Source: Neptunomonas concharum (GTDB lineage: Bacteria > Pseudomonadota > Gammaproteobacteria > Pseudomonadales > Balneatricaceae). Taken from it: a stretch of 64,000 nucleotides of DNA. Where the stretch lies: contig NZ_CP043869.1 of assembly GCF_008630635.1 (NCBI RefSeq), positions 2,417,160-2,481,159 on the forward strand, read 5' to 3'. A program made the position numbers and the translations under genes. Under the pieces are notes generated by a model that was not told the origin of the DNA, made no database searches, and worked only from the letters and a program-made list of their open reading frames with translations. This document shows, piece after piece, positions 16,207 to 24,814 of this stretch (position 1 is the stretch's first letter; every line of letters starts with the position of its first letter).

Positions 16207-17163
16207 CTACTCAGACCGACTTAAAGACAGCCCTGCCCGTCCAAACTCCGATGAGAAACCTTGCTGAACAAACCCGTTAACGGTTCTGCGTAACAGCAGG
16301 AAGGATTGCTGTCTGCGCCCATCCTGCTCACTAAATTCCAGCAAAAGCGTATCACTGCTTTTCCATTTCCAAACACCGTTCATAACGATCAGCGGTTGTC
16401 CATTGCGGTAGTCCAGCAGCATGCTAGCCTTTTGATCATCTAATAGATCTAATACAACAAACACATTTTCTTGAGTTAGGTCATTGCTGTAGCGCCCCTT
16501 CACAGAGCGAGAGGTTAAATCCCCCTCCCGTGCACAGCCATAGAAAAGATCACCATCTAAGTCGAGCGATGCTGTCCAACGATACCACGCATTATGCTTA
16601 TCACGACAAGACTGATCTAGAATTTCCAAACGAAACCGGTGGGTACGGTTCTTGACACTTTTAAGTGCCCCTTCCCAAATACCACCACTCCCCGAAGAGA
16701 GACTTAATGGAAATGTCAGGGTACGTAAGTTGTCATATGACTGCACCCGAACACTATCAGTCAACACATCGGCAATCCACAAGGGGTCACTTCCTGCAGC
16801 TCTATACTGAATACCGATAAGATCAAATTCACAAGCATTGCTGCCGCCACCAGCAACTTGAACATCGCTAACGTCCCAGCTTAAATCGGTAAGCGGTGAA
16901 GCACGTAGTTCCATATAAACTGGCAAGCTCCCCTCAGGGGTTTGCTCGCGATAACGCTTTTTTACCAACCCACGCTTATCTTGCAGCTTGCGGCGCTCTT
17001 GGCTATAGCAAGGCGTAATCGTGAATTCACCCTGAGAATAGTTCACAGCACCACGTATCAGTTGCCGGGAGGAATCCGCTGTATCTTTAACGCCTAGGCA
17101 TCCAGTCAAAAACAAAAAAGTAGAAAAAAATATGAACAAAGACAATGCATTATGGGGAAGCAT
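16207..17163 (-). CDS. COG3650-like outer-membrane lipoprotein, unknown
   Basis: A 318-residue lipoprotein precursor; the lipobox is LFLTGC with C22. The central part has three features that I associate with COG3650-like domains: AVNYSQGEFTITPCYSQERR, CRDKHNAWYRWTASLDLDGDLFYGCA and a cysteine pair around residues 165-215. A NlpE-like beta-sheet tail follows (KGRYSNDLT.. and GVWKWKSSDTLLLEFSE). This may mean a copper/envelope-stress-related sensor or an inhibitor-type lipoprotein, but the assignment is tentative. It stands alone, divergent from the TetR gene. Confidence 0.6.
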   Translation of the reverse strand: MLPHNALSLFIFFSTFLFLTGCLGVKDTADSSRQLIRGAVNYSQGEFTITPCYSQERRKLQDKRGLVKKRYREQTPEGSLPVYMELRASPLTDLSWDVSDVQVAGGGSNACEFDLIGIQYRAAGSDPLWIADVLTDSVRVQSYDNLRTLTFPLSLSSGSGGIWEGALKSVKNRTHRFRLEILDQSCRDKHNAWYRWTASLDLDGDLFYGCAREGDLTSRSVKGRYSNDLTQENVFVVLDLLDDQKASMLLDYRNGQPLIVMNGVWKWKSSDTLLLEFSEQDGRRQQSFLLLRRTVNGFVQQGFSSEFGRAGLSLSRSE

Positions 17164-17252
17164 AGTTGACTAAATCCTTTATATGTATCATAACTAAACT
17201 TTGAAAATAAAAATGCGCACCAAGGCGTATACGTACTAACGGAGCAGCAACA

Positions 17253-17843
17253 ATGGCCAGGCCTGCAGAGTTTGACAGGAAAGAAGTCCTTGATAAAGCC
17301 ATGAAGGTGTTCTGGCGAACGGGCTACACTGCTACATCTGTAACCGACTTGGTCAACGCAACCGACTTAAAACCAGGTTCCATCTATGGTGCTTTCAATA
17401 GTAAGCGCGGCTTATTTCTAGAAGTTATCGATGCTTATGCGAACAATAGCTTAACACGGATCCAACACTGTATGGAGCAACGTGACTCCGCTATTGAATC
17501 GATCCATCTTTTCTTCTCTCGAATGACAGAAGAAATATCCTGCGACACCATCGGTAAGGGATGTTTAATGATCAATACCTTACTGGAGCTTGCCACTGAG
17601 GATGATGAGGTTCGCGAGAGAGTTACTCAGTACCTGAACCAAATTGAGCACCACCTTTATCTGACTCTAGAAAAAGGCCGACTTAACGGCGAATTACAAC
17701 CGGATACTGACACTGAAAGCCTTGCTAAAATGCTTATGACAGGCATTTGGGGCTTACGTGTGCTCAGTACAACCCGCCCTGATCCGAGTGTCTACCCAGG
17801 GGTTGTCAGCCACCTCCTGTCAGCCATTCCTGCAATACACTAA
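17253..17843 (+). CDS. TetR-family transcriptional regulator
   Basis: A 196-residue TetR/AcrR-type repressor. The N-terminal helix-turn-helix (about 6-55) contains RKEVLDKAMKVFWRTGYTATSVTDLVNATDLKPGSIYGAF. The ligand domain includes CLMINTLLELA and LARMLMTGIWGLRVL-like helices, as in the branch that includes regulators of short-chain dehydrogenases and quinone reductases. The start is an ATG after AGGAGCAGC-like sequence. No divergent efflux or reductase gene is beside it, so the target is unclear. Confidence 0.88.
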   Translation: MARPAEFDRKEVLDKAMKVFWRTGYTATSVTDLVNATDLKPGSIYGAFNSKRGLFLEVIDAYANNSLTRIQHCMEQRDSAIESIHLFFSRMTEEISCDTIGKGCLMINTLLELATEDDEVRERVTQYLNQIEHHLYLTLEKGRLNGELQPDTDTESLAKMLMTGIWGLRVLSTTRPDPSVYPGVVSHLLSAIPAIH

Positions 17844-17848
17844 TCACG

Positions 17849-17931
17849 AGTCGCAAAAAAGAGACACTCCAGCGCTTTGTTTTATAAGAACTTATTACTA
17901 AGCCAAGGCAGACTGTCGCCAAAAAAAGACA
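17849..17931 (+). promoter_or_regulatory. two TGTC-N10-GACA type GlrR (QseF) binding sites
   Basis: Site 2, TGTC-GCCAAAAAAA-GACA at 17914-17931, matches the TGTC-N10-GACA site of GlrR exactly. Site 1, AGTC-GCAAAAAAGA-GACA at 17849-17866, matches in seven of the eight arm bases. A third half-site TGTC lies at 17947. Starts of sites 1 and 2 are 65 bases apart, about six helical turns. They lie 84-167 bases upstream of a sigma-54-like promoter, and the gene for GlrR is 2.5 kb downstream. Confidence 0.7.
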
Positions 17932-18014
17932 AAACATACTTAAAACTGTCTTAAAACAGCAAACTTTATTAAAGAAAAAATCTACTTCATTGATTTATAA
18001 GATGAAAATTATCA

Positions 18015-18030
18015 TGGCATAAAACTTGAT
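18015..18030 (+). promoter_or_regulatory. sigma-54-like promoter of the EF-hand gene
   Basis: TGGCAT at 18015 and TTGAT at 18026 keep the GG-N10-G spacing of -24/-12 promoters (consensus TGGCAC-N5-TTGCA). The -12 element has GA in place of GC, so it would be weaker than consensus. Transcription would begin near 18041, 25 bases before the EF-hand gene start, downstream of two GlrR sites. Confidence 0.55.
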
Positions 18031-18065
18031 GTCTACTATCTGTGTACCAGAAGTGGAGAGCATTT

Positions 18066-18386
18066 ATGCGAGTACTGCCCTACCTATCAGCCTTTCTAAT
18101 AGTACTATTCACGGCAACGGCTAACGCAGAGCCTATCCAACCCCCTTATCAAGGCGCTATTGAAGCGACTGAAGCTGATGAGATACTTCGTCGGTTAGAT
18201 AAAAACAGGGATGGCCGCTTAGGCTATATGGAAGCCATGATTGAGGTAGAGATTGCTGATAAATTTATCGAGCGTGACACAAACCGTGATGGTTTTTTAA
18301 GTAAAGAGGAGTTAACTATTACTAAACAGATGAGTACTAATCGGCTAAAAGTCATGCTGACACTCTCATCACTACAACACATCTGA
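18066..18386 (+). CDS. exported small protein with two EF-hands
   Basis: A 106-residue protein. A signal peptide ends at ATANA (about residue 21), followed by two canonical EF-hand loops: DKNRDGRLGYME (45-56) and DTNRDGFLSKEE (71-82), each with the Asp/Glu ligand pattern. It should bind calcium in the periplasm. The ATG at 18066 follows GGAG; an upstream in-frame GTG is disfavoured because it spoils the signal peptide start. The gene stands between GlrR-like sites plus a sigma-54-like promoter and its own terminator, so it appears to be a separate unit controlled by the glr system. Confidence 0.85.
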   Translation: MRVLPYLSAFLIVLFTATANAEPIQPPYQGAIEATEADEILRRLDKNRDGRLGYMEAMIEVEIADKFIERDTNRDGFLSKEELTITKQMSTNRLKVMLTLSSLQHI

Positions 18387-18411
18387 TAAGATCTATTTAA
18401 ACCATTTCCCT

Positions 18412-18437
18412 AGCGAGCCAGACCCGGCTCGCTTAAA
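18412..18437 (+). terminator. hairpin after the EF-hand gene
   Basis: AGCGAGCC (18412-18419) pairs perfectly with GGCTCGCT (18426-18433) around a six-base loop. It lacks a long T-run, but the stem is strong and it separates the EF-hand gene from glrK. Confidence 0.6.
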
Positions 18438-18483
18438 CTAAAGTACATAACACTGCCCGCTCACTTAACAGAGTATCCTGCGC

Positions 18484-19881
18484 ATGATGCCAGCCCCAAA
18501 GTCGTGGCGACCTAACTCACTGAGGCACTTAGTTTTTATCGCCTTTACACTGATTATCACACCCATTGGCTTCATGCTGTATAAAACCAGTATCGTACTT
18601 GAGCAGCAATTACAGCAGAGCTACAACCAAACCCAAACAGCTTTGGAGCTAAACCAGCAAAACAATACTCTCGAGAGACTAGCGGAGGACATTGTCAGAT
18701 CTGCCAGCCAATACCGCATTGTAAAACAGGAAGCGATCGCAACCCGATTGCTTGAGCAGGTTGAAGCTTACCAAAACCAACTTGCGGTACAGATGTTTAT
18801 CAGTGAGCAAAATACTCAAAAGGCTAAGTTGATATCCATTATTAGTCAGTTACGAGAAACACCGTTGAGTGAAGAGATCAATACCCTCCCCATGTTGACC
18901 CGGGAACTTGCTGAAACCAGCCATCAAAAGATGATTGGCGAACTGCAAAGTCTGCAGAAACAAGCAGGGGAAACCCGACAAGCACTGTGGCTGCAAACAG
19001 CACTTCTTGTCATGACAACATTAGGGCTAATGCTGTTTTTCTCATCGGTCATCACCCGCCCTATCGCTGAACTAATTCGACGTATTAAATCAATTGGCCG
19101 CAGAGAACAGCTAACCTATCAAACACTGCGAGGCCCAGGTGAAATAGTTGAGCTGGATAAGCAATTGCTGTGGCTTGATAACCATCTATCTGAACTTGAG
19201 CAGCACAAAGGGCTCTTTATTCAACATATTTCTCATGAATTAAAAACTCCCTTGACCACCTTAAGAGAAGGAGCAGACCTACTGGCAGAAGAGGTTCCTG
19301 GTCCTTTGAACGATCGCCAGCATCATGTTGTTGGGCTGCTACAAAGCAGTAGTATTAATTTGCAAAAGCTAATAGAGCAACTATTAGATTACAACCGGTT
19401 ACAACAACCCAACGTCTTAAAACCTCAGCGCGTGGACTTGAAAAAGCTCATTAGCGAAGCCATTGGCCCACTACAACTTGTGATCTCTGAAAAAGAGATC
19501 AATCTTAAATTGCCTGATAAATACCCTGTGATAGAACAGGATATTGATATGTTAAAACGAGTCATCAACAATCTTATCTCAAATGCGATTTATTACACGG
19601 ATAAATCTGGATTTATTACCGTTGCAACCCAGTCCCAAGGAAGGAGCTTAATCGTGGATGTAGAAAATAGCGGCACCCCTATCTCAGCAGAAGATGCAGA
19701 ACGTATTTTTGAACCCTTCTATCAAGGTGGTAAAAAACGACAAGGGCCGCTAAAAGGAACAGGCATTGGCTTGAGCATTGCTCATGAAGCAACCAAAGCA
19801 ATGCATGGTAAACTGACGTTGTTAACTAATAAGGAAGGGCATATCGTATTTCGCCTGACACTTCCATTGGAACTCAAATGA
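18484..19881 (+). CDS. glrK: sensor histidine kinase GlrK (QseE)
   Basis: A 465-residue membrane kinase. TM1 is at about 17-38, a helical periplasmic region follows, then TM2 at about 168-190, HAMP, and HisKA with the phospho-acceptor H251 in HISHELKTPLTTL. HATPase_c follows with NNLISNAIYYT and GTGIGLSIAHEA. It phosphorylates GlrR in response to envelope signals. Its stop overlaps the qseG start by 4 bases. Gene order glrK-qseG-glrR is the same as in enterobacteria, which makes the assignment firm. Confidence 0.92.
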   Translation: MMPAPKSWRPNSLRHLVFIAFTLIITPIGFMLYKTSIVLEQQLQQSYNQTQTALELNQQNNTLERLAEDIVRSASQYRIVKQEAIATRLLEQVEAYQNQLAVQMFISEQNTQKAKLISIISQLRETPLSEEINTLPMLTRELAETSHQKMIGELQSLQKQAGETRQALWLQTALLVMTTLGLMLFFSSVITRPIAELIRRIKSIGRREQLTYQTLRGPGEIVELDKQLLWLDNHLSELEQHKGLFIQHISHELKTPLTTLREGADLLAEEVPGPLNDRQHHVVGLLQSSSINLQKLIEQLLDYNRLQQPNVLKPQRVDLKKLISEAIGPLQLVISEKEINLKLPDKYPVIEQDIDMLKRVINNLISNAIYYTDKSGFITVATQSQGRSLIVDVENSGTPISAEDAERIFEPFYQGGKKRQGPLKGTGIGLSIAHEATKAMHGKLTLLTNKEGHIVFRLTLPLELK

Positions 19882-20387
19882 CTCGTCTAATACCTACTAG
19901 CTTACTCGTATGCACACTGCTCATCAGTAGTGGATGCCAAACATTGGAATCGCTAACAGCGCTCGACAGCCATCAACAACCTAACTGCCTTCTTCCAGCC
20001 TCCCTGCTAAAAGATCTGGTTGAAGAAGAGCAACGTTTTTTGACATCAGACAACACTTTAAGAAAGCAGATGTTGCAAGATGTTAAAGATAAGCCAGCGC
20101 GGCTGGTTAACCTGCTAAGTTCAATTACCACAGATCGTAGCGCTAAAGAGCAAGCGTTAAGTATATATGCACAGTTGCCTCTATTACCCAACCAAAGTTG
20201 TAGTAGCGATCGCTATCTTTATCTAAGGTTCAGGCAAGCTCAGGCAAACTTACAGATGCTCGACGAATTAGCTGCGCTCAACCGACAGTTAAATGCTGCA
20301 AACACAACCATCAGTGAGCAGCAACAACAGATTGACGCACTTACTCAGCTTGAGCAGGCAATTACCCGTCAACGTGAGGAACACTGA
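19878..20387 (+). CDS. qseG: QseG-like lipoprotein of the GlrK-GlrR operon
   Basis: A 169-residue lipoprotein precursor with lipobox near ISSGC (C20). The mature part is helical, ending in a coiled coil (AALNRQLNAANTTISEQQQQ and on). In E. coli QseG is an outer-membrane lipoprotein that contacts the GlrK (QseE) sensor domain and promotes its activity. The position exactly between glrK and glrR is stronger evidence than sequence, as the family is variable. ATG overlaps the glrK stop, and glrR starts 3 bases after the stop. Confidence 0.8.
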   Translation: MTRLIPTSLLVCTLLISSGCQTLESLTALDSHQQPNCLLPASLLKDLVEEEQRFLTSDNTLRKQMLQDVKDKPARLVNLLSSITTDRSAKEQALSIYAQLPLLPNQSCSSDRYLYLRFRQAQANLQMLDELAALNRQLNAANTTISEQQQQIDALTQLEQAITRQREEH

Positions 20388-20390
20388 GTA

Positions 20391-21770
20391 ATGACACAAC
20401 AATCCCGAATTCTTCTGGTCGATGATGATGATGGCGTCCTGTCTTTACTATCGATGCGCTTGGAAGCCTCTGGCTACCAAGTACTGACGGCTACAAGCGG
20501 CCCTGAAGCTTTAAGGATTCTCCCAACAGAACCCGTCGATTTGGTCATTAGTGATCTCTGCATGGACGAAATGAGTGGCTTGGTTCTTTTTAAGCATATT
20601 CAGCAAAACTGGCCAGCGCTCCCAGTGATTATCATTACTGCCCACGGCTCTATCTCCGAAGCTGTCACGGCAACTCAGCAAGGCATTTTCGGTTTCTTAA
20701 CCAAACCTATCGACAAAGTGCAATTGCTGGATACAGTAAAAGCCGCACTTGTCTCTGCCGAAAAGCGTCGCGATACCCAATGGCGCGACAATATCATTAC
20801 GAAAAGCCCTGCAATGCTGCACGTTCTGGATCAAGCCCATCGAGTCGCTGAGTCGGATGTCAGCGTCCTTATTACCGGGCCAAGTGGTAGTGGTAAAGAA
20901 CTGATGGCTAAAGCGATCCATCAGGCAAGCTCCCGTTCAAAAGGTAAGTTCGTGGCAATTAATTGTGGCGCACTACCCGAGCAACTGCTCGAATCAGAAC
21001 TTTTTGGCCATACAAAAGGGGCATTTACTGGTGCAATTGCAAATCACCAAGGTTTATTCCTGTCAGCACAAGGTGGAACCTTATTTTTAGATGAGATTGG
21101 CGATATGCCAATGGCGTTACAGGTTAAGCTGTTACGGGTCATCCAAGAACGCCTTGTTCGCCCGGTTGGTTCTGTTGAAAGCCAGCCTATTGATGTGCGT
21201 ATTATTTCCGCGACTCACCGTAACCTTGAACAGGCGATGCTCAGCGAAGACTTCCGTGAAGACCTTTATTATCGCTTAAATGTTGTCAATATCGACTTGC
21301 CCGCTCTGCGTGAAAGACCTGAAGATATTCCTGTTTTGGCTAGACACTTCTTAGCAAAAGCAGCTGAACAACATAATCGCAAAGTACGTAATATTTCTCC
21401 TGGTGCATTACACTTGTTGGCGCAGGCTGCATGGCCGGGCAATGTCCGTCAGTTACAAAATGTGATAGAGAAAGTTGTCGCACTTAGCACCAGCCCTGTC
21501 ATCTCTGAAGGCTTGATCTCCAATGCCCTATCAAATCAGGAATTGGTCATCCCATCTTTCAGCGAAGCACGCGCCGACTTTGAAAAACGCTACCTGATAA
21601 AGCTGATGCAAGTCACAGAGGGGAACGTAACTCATGCTGCACGCATCGCTCAGAGAAATCGCACTGATTTCTATAAACTACTCAATCGCCATAATATTGA
21701 AGCAGCAGAATATAAACCCAAAACAAAAGTAAAAGAAGCGCCCCCTACAGAGCTCAAACTACGCGCATAG
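20391..21770 (+). CDS. glrR: sigma-54-dependent response regulator GlrR (QseF)
   Basis: A 459-residue NtrC-family activator: receiver domain (about 5-120) with phospho-acceptor D55 in LVISDLCMDE, AAA+ domain (about 135-370) with Walker A GPSGSGKE, GAFTGA loop for sigma-54 contact, and LFLDEIGDM as Walker B, and a C-terminal Fis-like helix-turn-helix (ending RNRTDFYKLLNRHNI). In E. coli it activates the small RNA gene glmY and rpoE-type targets through TGTC-N10-GACA sites; such sites lie 2.5 kb upstream before the EF-hand gene. Confidence 0.95.
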   Translation: MTQQSRILLVDDDDGVLSLLSMRLEASGYQVLTATSGPEALRILPTEPVDLVISDLCMDEMSGLVLFKHIQQNWPALPVIIITAHGSISEAVTATQQGIFGFLTKPIDKVQLLDTVKAALVSAEKRRDTQWRDNIITKSPAMLHVLDQAHRVAESDVSVLITGPSGSGKELMAKAIHQASSRSKGKFVAINCGALPEQLLESELFGHTKGAFTGAIANHQGLFLSAQGGTLFLDEIGDMPMALQVKLLRVIQERLVRPVGSVESQPIDVRIISATHRNLEQAMLSEDFREDLYYRLNVVNIDLPALRERPEDIPVLARHFLAKAAEQHNRKVRNISPGALHLLAQAAWPGNVRQLQNVIEKVVALSTSPVISEGLISNALSNQELVIPSFSEARADFEKRYLIKLMQVTEGNVTHAARIAQRNRTDFYKLLNRHNIEAAEYKPKTKVKEAPPTELKLRA

Positions 21771-21779
21771 TGCCAAGAT

Positions 21780-22253
21780 TTATCGCCCAATAGGTGCAAA
21801 AATCGCAGATGTCAGTTGCTGCAGATCAGCCGCTGACATCTCTATCTCCAACCCTCTTCTACCCGCGCTCATATAGAGAGTCGGATAAGCTAAAGCGGTC
21901 TCATCAACCACTGTCGGCAAGCGCCTTTTCTGTCCTAAAGGACTAATTCCACCGACAATATAGCCACTGCTTCGCTCTGCCGCTGCTGGATCTGCCATCA
22001 ACACCTTTTTAACTTTTAACGCAGCAGCTATCGCTTTTAAGTTAAGCTGCCCCGACACGGGTACCACACCAACTGCCAGCCGTTTTTGGTCTCCCTCTAA
22101 GGCAACCATTAGTGTTTTAAATACGCGCCCAGGATCTTGATTTAACAACCTAGCGGCTTCTTCACCATAAGAGGTACTCTCTGCATGGTGTTCATATTCA
22201 TGCAGCTTATAGGCAATCCCTGCTTTTTTGGCGGCTTGTACTGCGGGTGTCAT
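21780..22253 (-). CDS. ybaK: Cys-tRNA(Pro)/Cys-tRNA(Cys) deacylase YbaK
   Basis: A 157-residue editing-domain protein of the YbaK/EbsC type. It contains the marker segments YEHHAESTSYGEEAARLL, RVFKTLMVAL with the lysine that binds the tRNA 3' end, GGISPLGQKRRLPTVVDE and the C-terminal SAGRRGLEIEMS. It clears Cys wrongly charged on tRNA-Pro in trans, in the cytoplasm. The gene stops 9 bases before the convergent glrR stop and lies 5 bases after the DUF3820 gene. Confidence 0.92.
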   Translation of the reverse strand: MTPAVQAAKKAGIAYKLHEYEHHAESTSYGEEAARLLNQDPGRVFKTLMVALEGDQKRLAVGVVPVSGQLNLKAIAAALKVKKVLMADPAAAERSSGYIVGGISPLGQKRRLPTVVDETALAYPTLYMSAGRRGLEIEMSAADLQQLTSAIFAPIGR

Positions 22254-22258
22254 GATAT

Positions 22259-22492
22259 TTAATCGCCTCTATTAGATTCTCGTAAAGGTGTTAACAAGCT
22301 TTCTAAGCCGTTTAATTTAATTTCATAGAGCGTTTTCAGCAATGCTCCCAACTCACCATTTGGATACCCTTTCTTCTCAAACCAACAGATGTAAGGTTCG
22401 GGAAGGTCCACCAATATACGGCCGGCATATTTGCCAAACGGCATCTTCATCGTTGCGATTTTTTTTAGCTGCTGAGGTTGTAATTCATTCAT
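22259..22492 (-). CDS. DUF3820 (QSregVF-like) small protein
   Basis: A 77-residue protein if read from ATG 22492; an in-frame TTG at 22519 would add nine residues. It carries the DUF3820 pattern MKMPFGKYAGRILVDLPEPYICWFEKKGYPNGELG. The family includes a Pseudomonas protein reported as a quorum-sensing-regulated virulence factor; the fold is small and alpha/beta, and the biochemistry is unknown. It lies in an operon with ybaK. Confidence 0.82.
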   Translation of the reverse strand: MNELQPQQLKKIATMKMPFGKYAGRILVDLPEPYICWFEKKGYPNGELGALLKTLYEIKLNGLESLLTPLRESNRGD

Positions 22493-22546
22493 GAATTTAT
22501 CGTTGTTTTCCCTTTGCAAATGGATAAAATACCGCTGCTATTTTGA

Positions 22547-23938
22547 ATGATAACAAAGATGATGAAACACTCCGAAAAGTGGATCAGTAAAGCAATGGCT
22601 TTGCTAGCACAAGGTAAGCTTGGACAGGCAAAAGCGATCGCCACTAAGATTTTAAAAGAGTCTCCCAAGCATTACCAAGCTAACCTGCTTCTGGGAGTCA
22701 TTTACCTAAAACTAGGTGATAATGAACAAGCTATTCCTCTCCTTCAAGTTGCCGTGCAGACAGCTAGGACAGCTACTGAAAAGGTGCAAGCCCTTAATAA
22801 TCTGTCGTTACCCCTAAGTAGTACGAATCGCCTTGATGATGCGCTACAAGCAATCAATGAAGCTATTGCTATAAAACCAACTCAAGCCATTTTTTATTGC
22901 AACCGAGCCAACCTACACGAGAAATTACAAAACTGGCACGCAATGCAAGAAGATTTACAGCAAGCACTTTCCATAGATGCAGAGATTGAAGAAGCCATCA
23001 TTAGCTTGTCTGTGTGCCTAAGAAAACAAAAGCGACTCAACGAAGCCCTCAATCTACTTGATGCTCACCCGTTGCATGAGCCTGACTGGCACAATGAGTG
23101 GGTGCTACTTTGCTGTCTTACCGGTAACGCCCAAAGAGCACTAGACTGGATATCACAACAACCCTCAACCAAACAAGAGTTACTCATTGGCATCGCCGAC
23201 TATGCAGCAGAGCAAGGCGATCTTGGCATTGCCTGCCAACTTTATGAAGCGCTACTAAAACGTTGGCCTGATAACCAACGCCTACTGCACCCTTACCATT
23301 CGTTGGCTGGCATACCTTCAGATCGTGCACCTAGGGAGTATGTTACTTCACTCTATAACCAACACGCCGAACAGTTTAATCAGCGATTATTAGATACTCT
23401 GGGGTATCGTGTACCTGAACGCTTAGCCACCCGTTTGGCGAGTTTCTTACCCTCCTCCCCTATTCATGTACTCGACTTAGGCTGCGGAACAGGCCTTGCT
23501 GGGCAAGAATTGGGTATCCATGCTCAACTAAAAAGCCTGATAGGTGTCGATCTTTCTGAACAAATGCTCAAGCAAGCTGAACTGACTGGGGTTTATTCCC
23601 ACTTGGTTCAAGAGGATATATTCGACTATTTACACACTCGTCCAAAAGTTGATCTCATCTTAGCCACAGATGTATTGATCTACATCGGAGCGCTTTCTCC
23701 CCTCTTTAAACAGGTCAGCCACTGCCTAACCCAACAGGGTATATTCGCTTTTAGCACCGAAGCCTGCGACAACGACTGGCAACTAACACCCAGCGGTCGT
23801 TTCCAGCATAGCCTGTCACATGTGCTCACACTGGCAAAAGCGCATCATTTTCAACTATTGCATCACGAGCCCTGTGTTATTAGAAGCGAGCATGATCAAC
23901 CTGTTCACGGCGAAATCTATATTTTTAAAACCATTTGA
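22547..23938 (+). CDS. TPR-repeat protein with C-terminal SAM methyltransferase
   Basis: A 463-residue protein. About six TPR-like helix pairs fill residues 10-260 (for instance HYQANLLLGVIYLKLGDNEQAIPLLQVA and FYCNRANLHEKLQNWHAMQEDL). A class I SAM-dependent methyltransferase follows (about 285-460) with motif I VLDLGCGTGLAGQELG and LIGVDLSEQMLKQAE. The substrate is probably a protein or small molecule held by the repeats; this domain order is seen in COG4976-like proteins. Several ATGs near 22547-22562 could start it. It converges with, and overlaps by 14 bases, the RMD1-like gene. Confidence 0.85.
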   Translation: MITKMMKHSEKWISKAMALLAQGKLGQAKAIATKILKESPKHYQANLLLGVIYLKLGDNEQAIPLLQVAVQTARTATEKVQALNNLSLPLSSTNRLDDALQAINEAIAIKPTQAIFYCNRANLHEKLQNWHAMQEDLQQALSIDAEIEEAIISLSVCLRKQKRLNEALNLLDAHPLHEPDWHNEWVLLCCLTGNAQRALDWISQQPSTKQELLIGIADYAAEQGDLGIACQLYEALLKRWPDNQRLLHPYHSLAGIPSDRAPREYVTSLYNQHAEQFNQRLLDTLGYRVPERLATRLASFLPSSPIHVLDLGCGTGLAGQELGIHAQLKSLIGVDLSEQMLKQAELTGVYSHLVQEDIFDYLHTRPKVDLILATDVLIYIGALSPLFKQVSHCLTQQGIFAFSTEACDNDWQLTPSGRFQHSLSHVLTLAKAHHFQLLHHEPCVIRSEHDQPVHGEIYIFKTI

Positions 23939-24707
23939 AAATATCATGGGCAAAAAATACAACAACTTCAAAAGCGATTAGCCAGATAATAATCCATTCT
24001 AGCGTCGCCGAGTGACTATGATTATGCTCTTCCGCCAGCATCTCTAAAATGCCATGAATAACTTCTAAGCGCTTATTCAACACATCGATTCGTCGCTTTA
24101 CATCCAGATAGTTTGAACTCATGGTGTAGCGATCTTCTAGCTCAGGAAACTCCCAAAAAAACTCGGGTGTATCCAGCAAATCGAACTTTAAATTAATATC
24201 CGATTGCGCTACGAATAAACGGCCTCTTAACTGAGCAATTTCCCTTCGACTCAAGCCACTGACACCATGATCAGCGATACGCTTTGGAATATGGTAAGTA
24301 TCAGAGATCGTTTGCTCAGCCCGCTGCTCAAACTCATCCAATTTGACCGATTGCGCTAATCCAAATGAAAACGCTAGCTTTTCAAGATCATCTCCACCGG
24401 CTAAGCGAATATGATCATTCTTTATCATCGCCAAGTCTGTTGTCTCAGAAGAGAATTCATCGACAACAATTTGGGATAACGGTGTGTTCATATAAGGAAA
24501 AACCAGCTGCTTTATCGCTTCAAGCTGTTGAGGAGTATGTCCCCAAGTGACAAGGCATCCAAAATCAAAAACAACGACTAAATGACCATCATACCGCCCC
24601 GTTAAAGCCCCTCTATAGACGAAACCTTCGTGTTCACGAATGAAAAATTCAGAAAGTTTTCGAAACTCAAACTCTTTACAAAGACAGATAGCTGTAACCC
24701 TATCCAT
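23925..24707 (-). CDS. RMD1/YagE-family (DUF155) membrane protein
   Basis: A 260-residue protein with the DUF155 pattern: YRGALTGRYDGHLVVVFDFGCLVTWG near residues 31-56, the LAFSFGLAQSVKLDEFE and SDINLKFDLLDTPEFFWEFPELEDRY blocks, and one C-terminal membrane helix (about 240-258). Homologues include yeast RMD1 and human RMND1, which act at mitochondrial membranes; bacterial function is unknown. Its start lies next to a terminator of tmcA, so it is a separate transcription unit. Confidence 0.85.
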   Translation of the reverse strand: MDRVTAICLCKEFEFRKLSEFFIREHEGFVYRGALTGRYDGHLVVVFDFGCLVTWGHTPQQLEAIKQLVFPYMNTPLSQIVVDEFSSETTDLAMIKNDHIRLAGGDDLEKLAFSFGLAQSVKLDEFEQRAEQTISDTYHIPKRIADHGVSGLSRREIAQLRGRLFVAQSDINLKFDLLDTPEFFWEFPELEDRYTMSSNYLDVKRRIDVLNKRLEVIHGILEMLAEEHNHSHSATLEWIIIWLIAFEVVVFFAHDIFKWF

Positions 24708-24787
24708 TTAAAAGCTCCTCTCGAATGAAGAAGAAACAAAACTGACAGTTACGGCTGCGAGCGTAGCTCAGTTGATGATCGGAAGAT

Positions 24788-24814
24788 ATAGTGTGACGCC
24801 CCCCCTCACACTAT
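24788..24814 (-). terminator. terminator of tmcA
   Basis: ATAGTGTGA (24788-24796) and TCACACTAT (24806-24814) form a perfect stem around a C-rich loop. The tmcA stop codon (24811-24813) is inside one arm. The T-run is on the + strand side (ctatttttta), so it could also work rightward. Confidence 0.65.

Noticed and set aside
24751-24785. GCGAGCGTAGCTCAGTTGAT looks like the acceptor and D-arm start of a tRNA
   Set aside because: No anticodon arm, T-arm or matching acceptor strand follows, so it is not a tRNA gene; at most it is chance or a small fragment.
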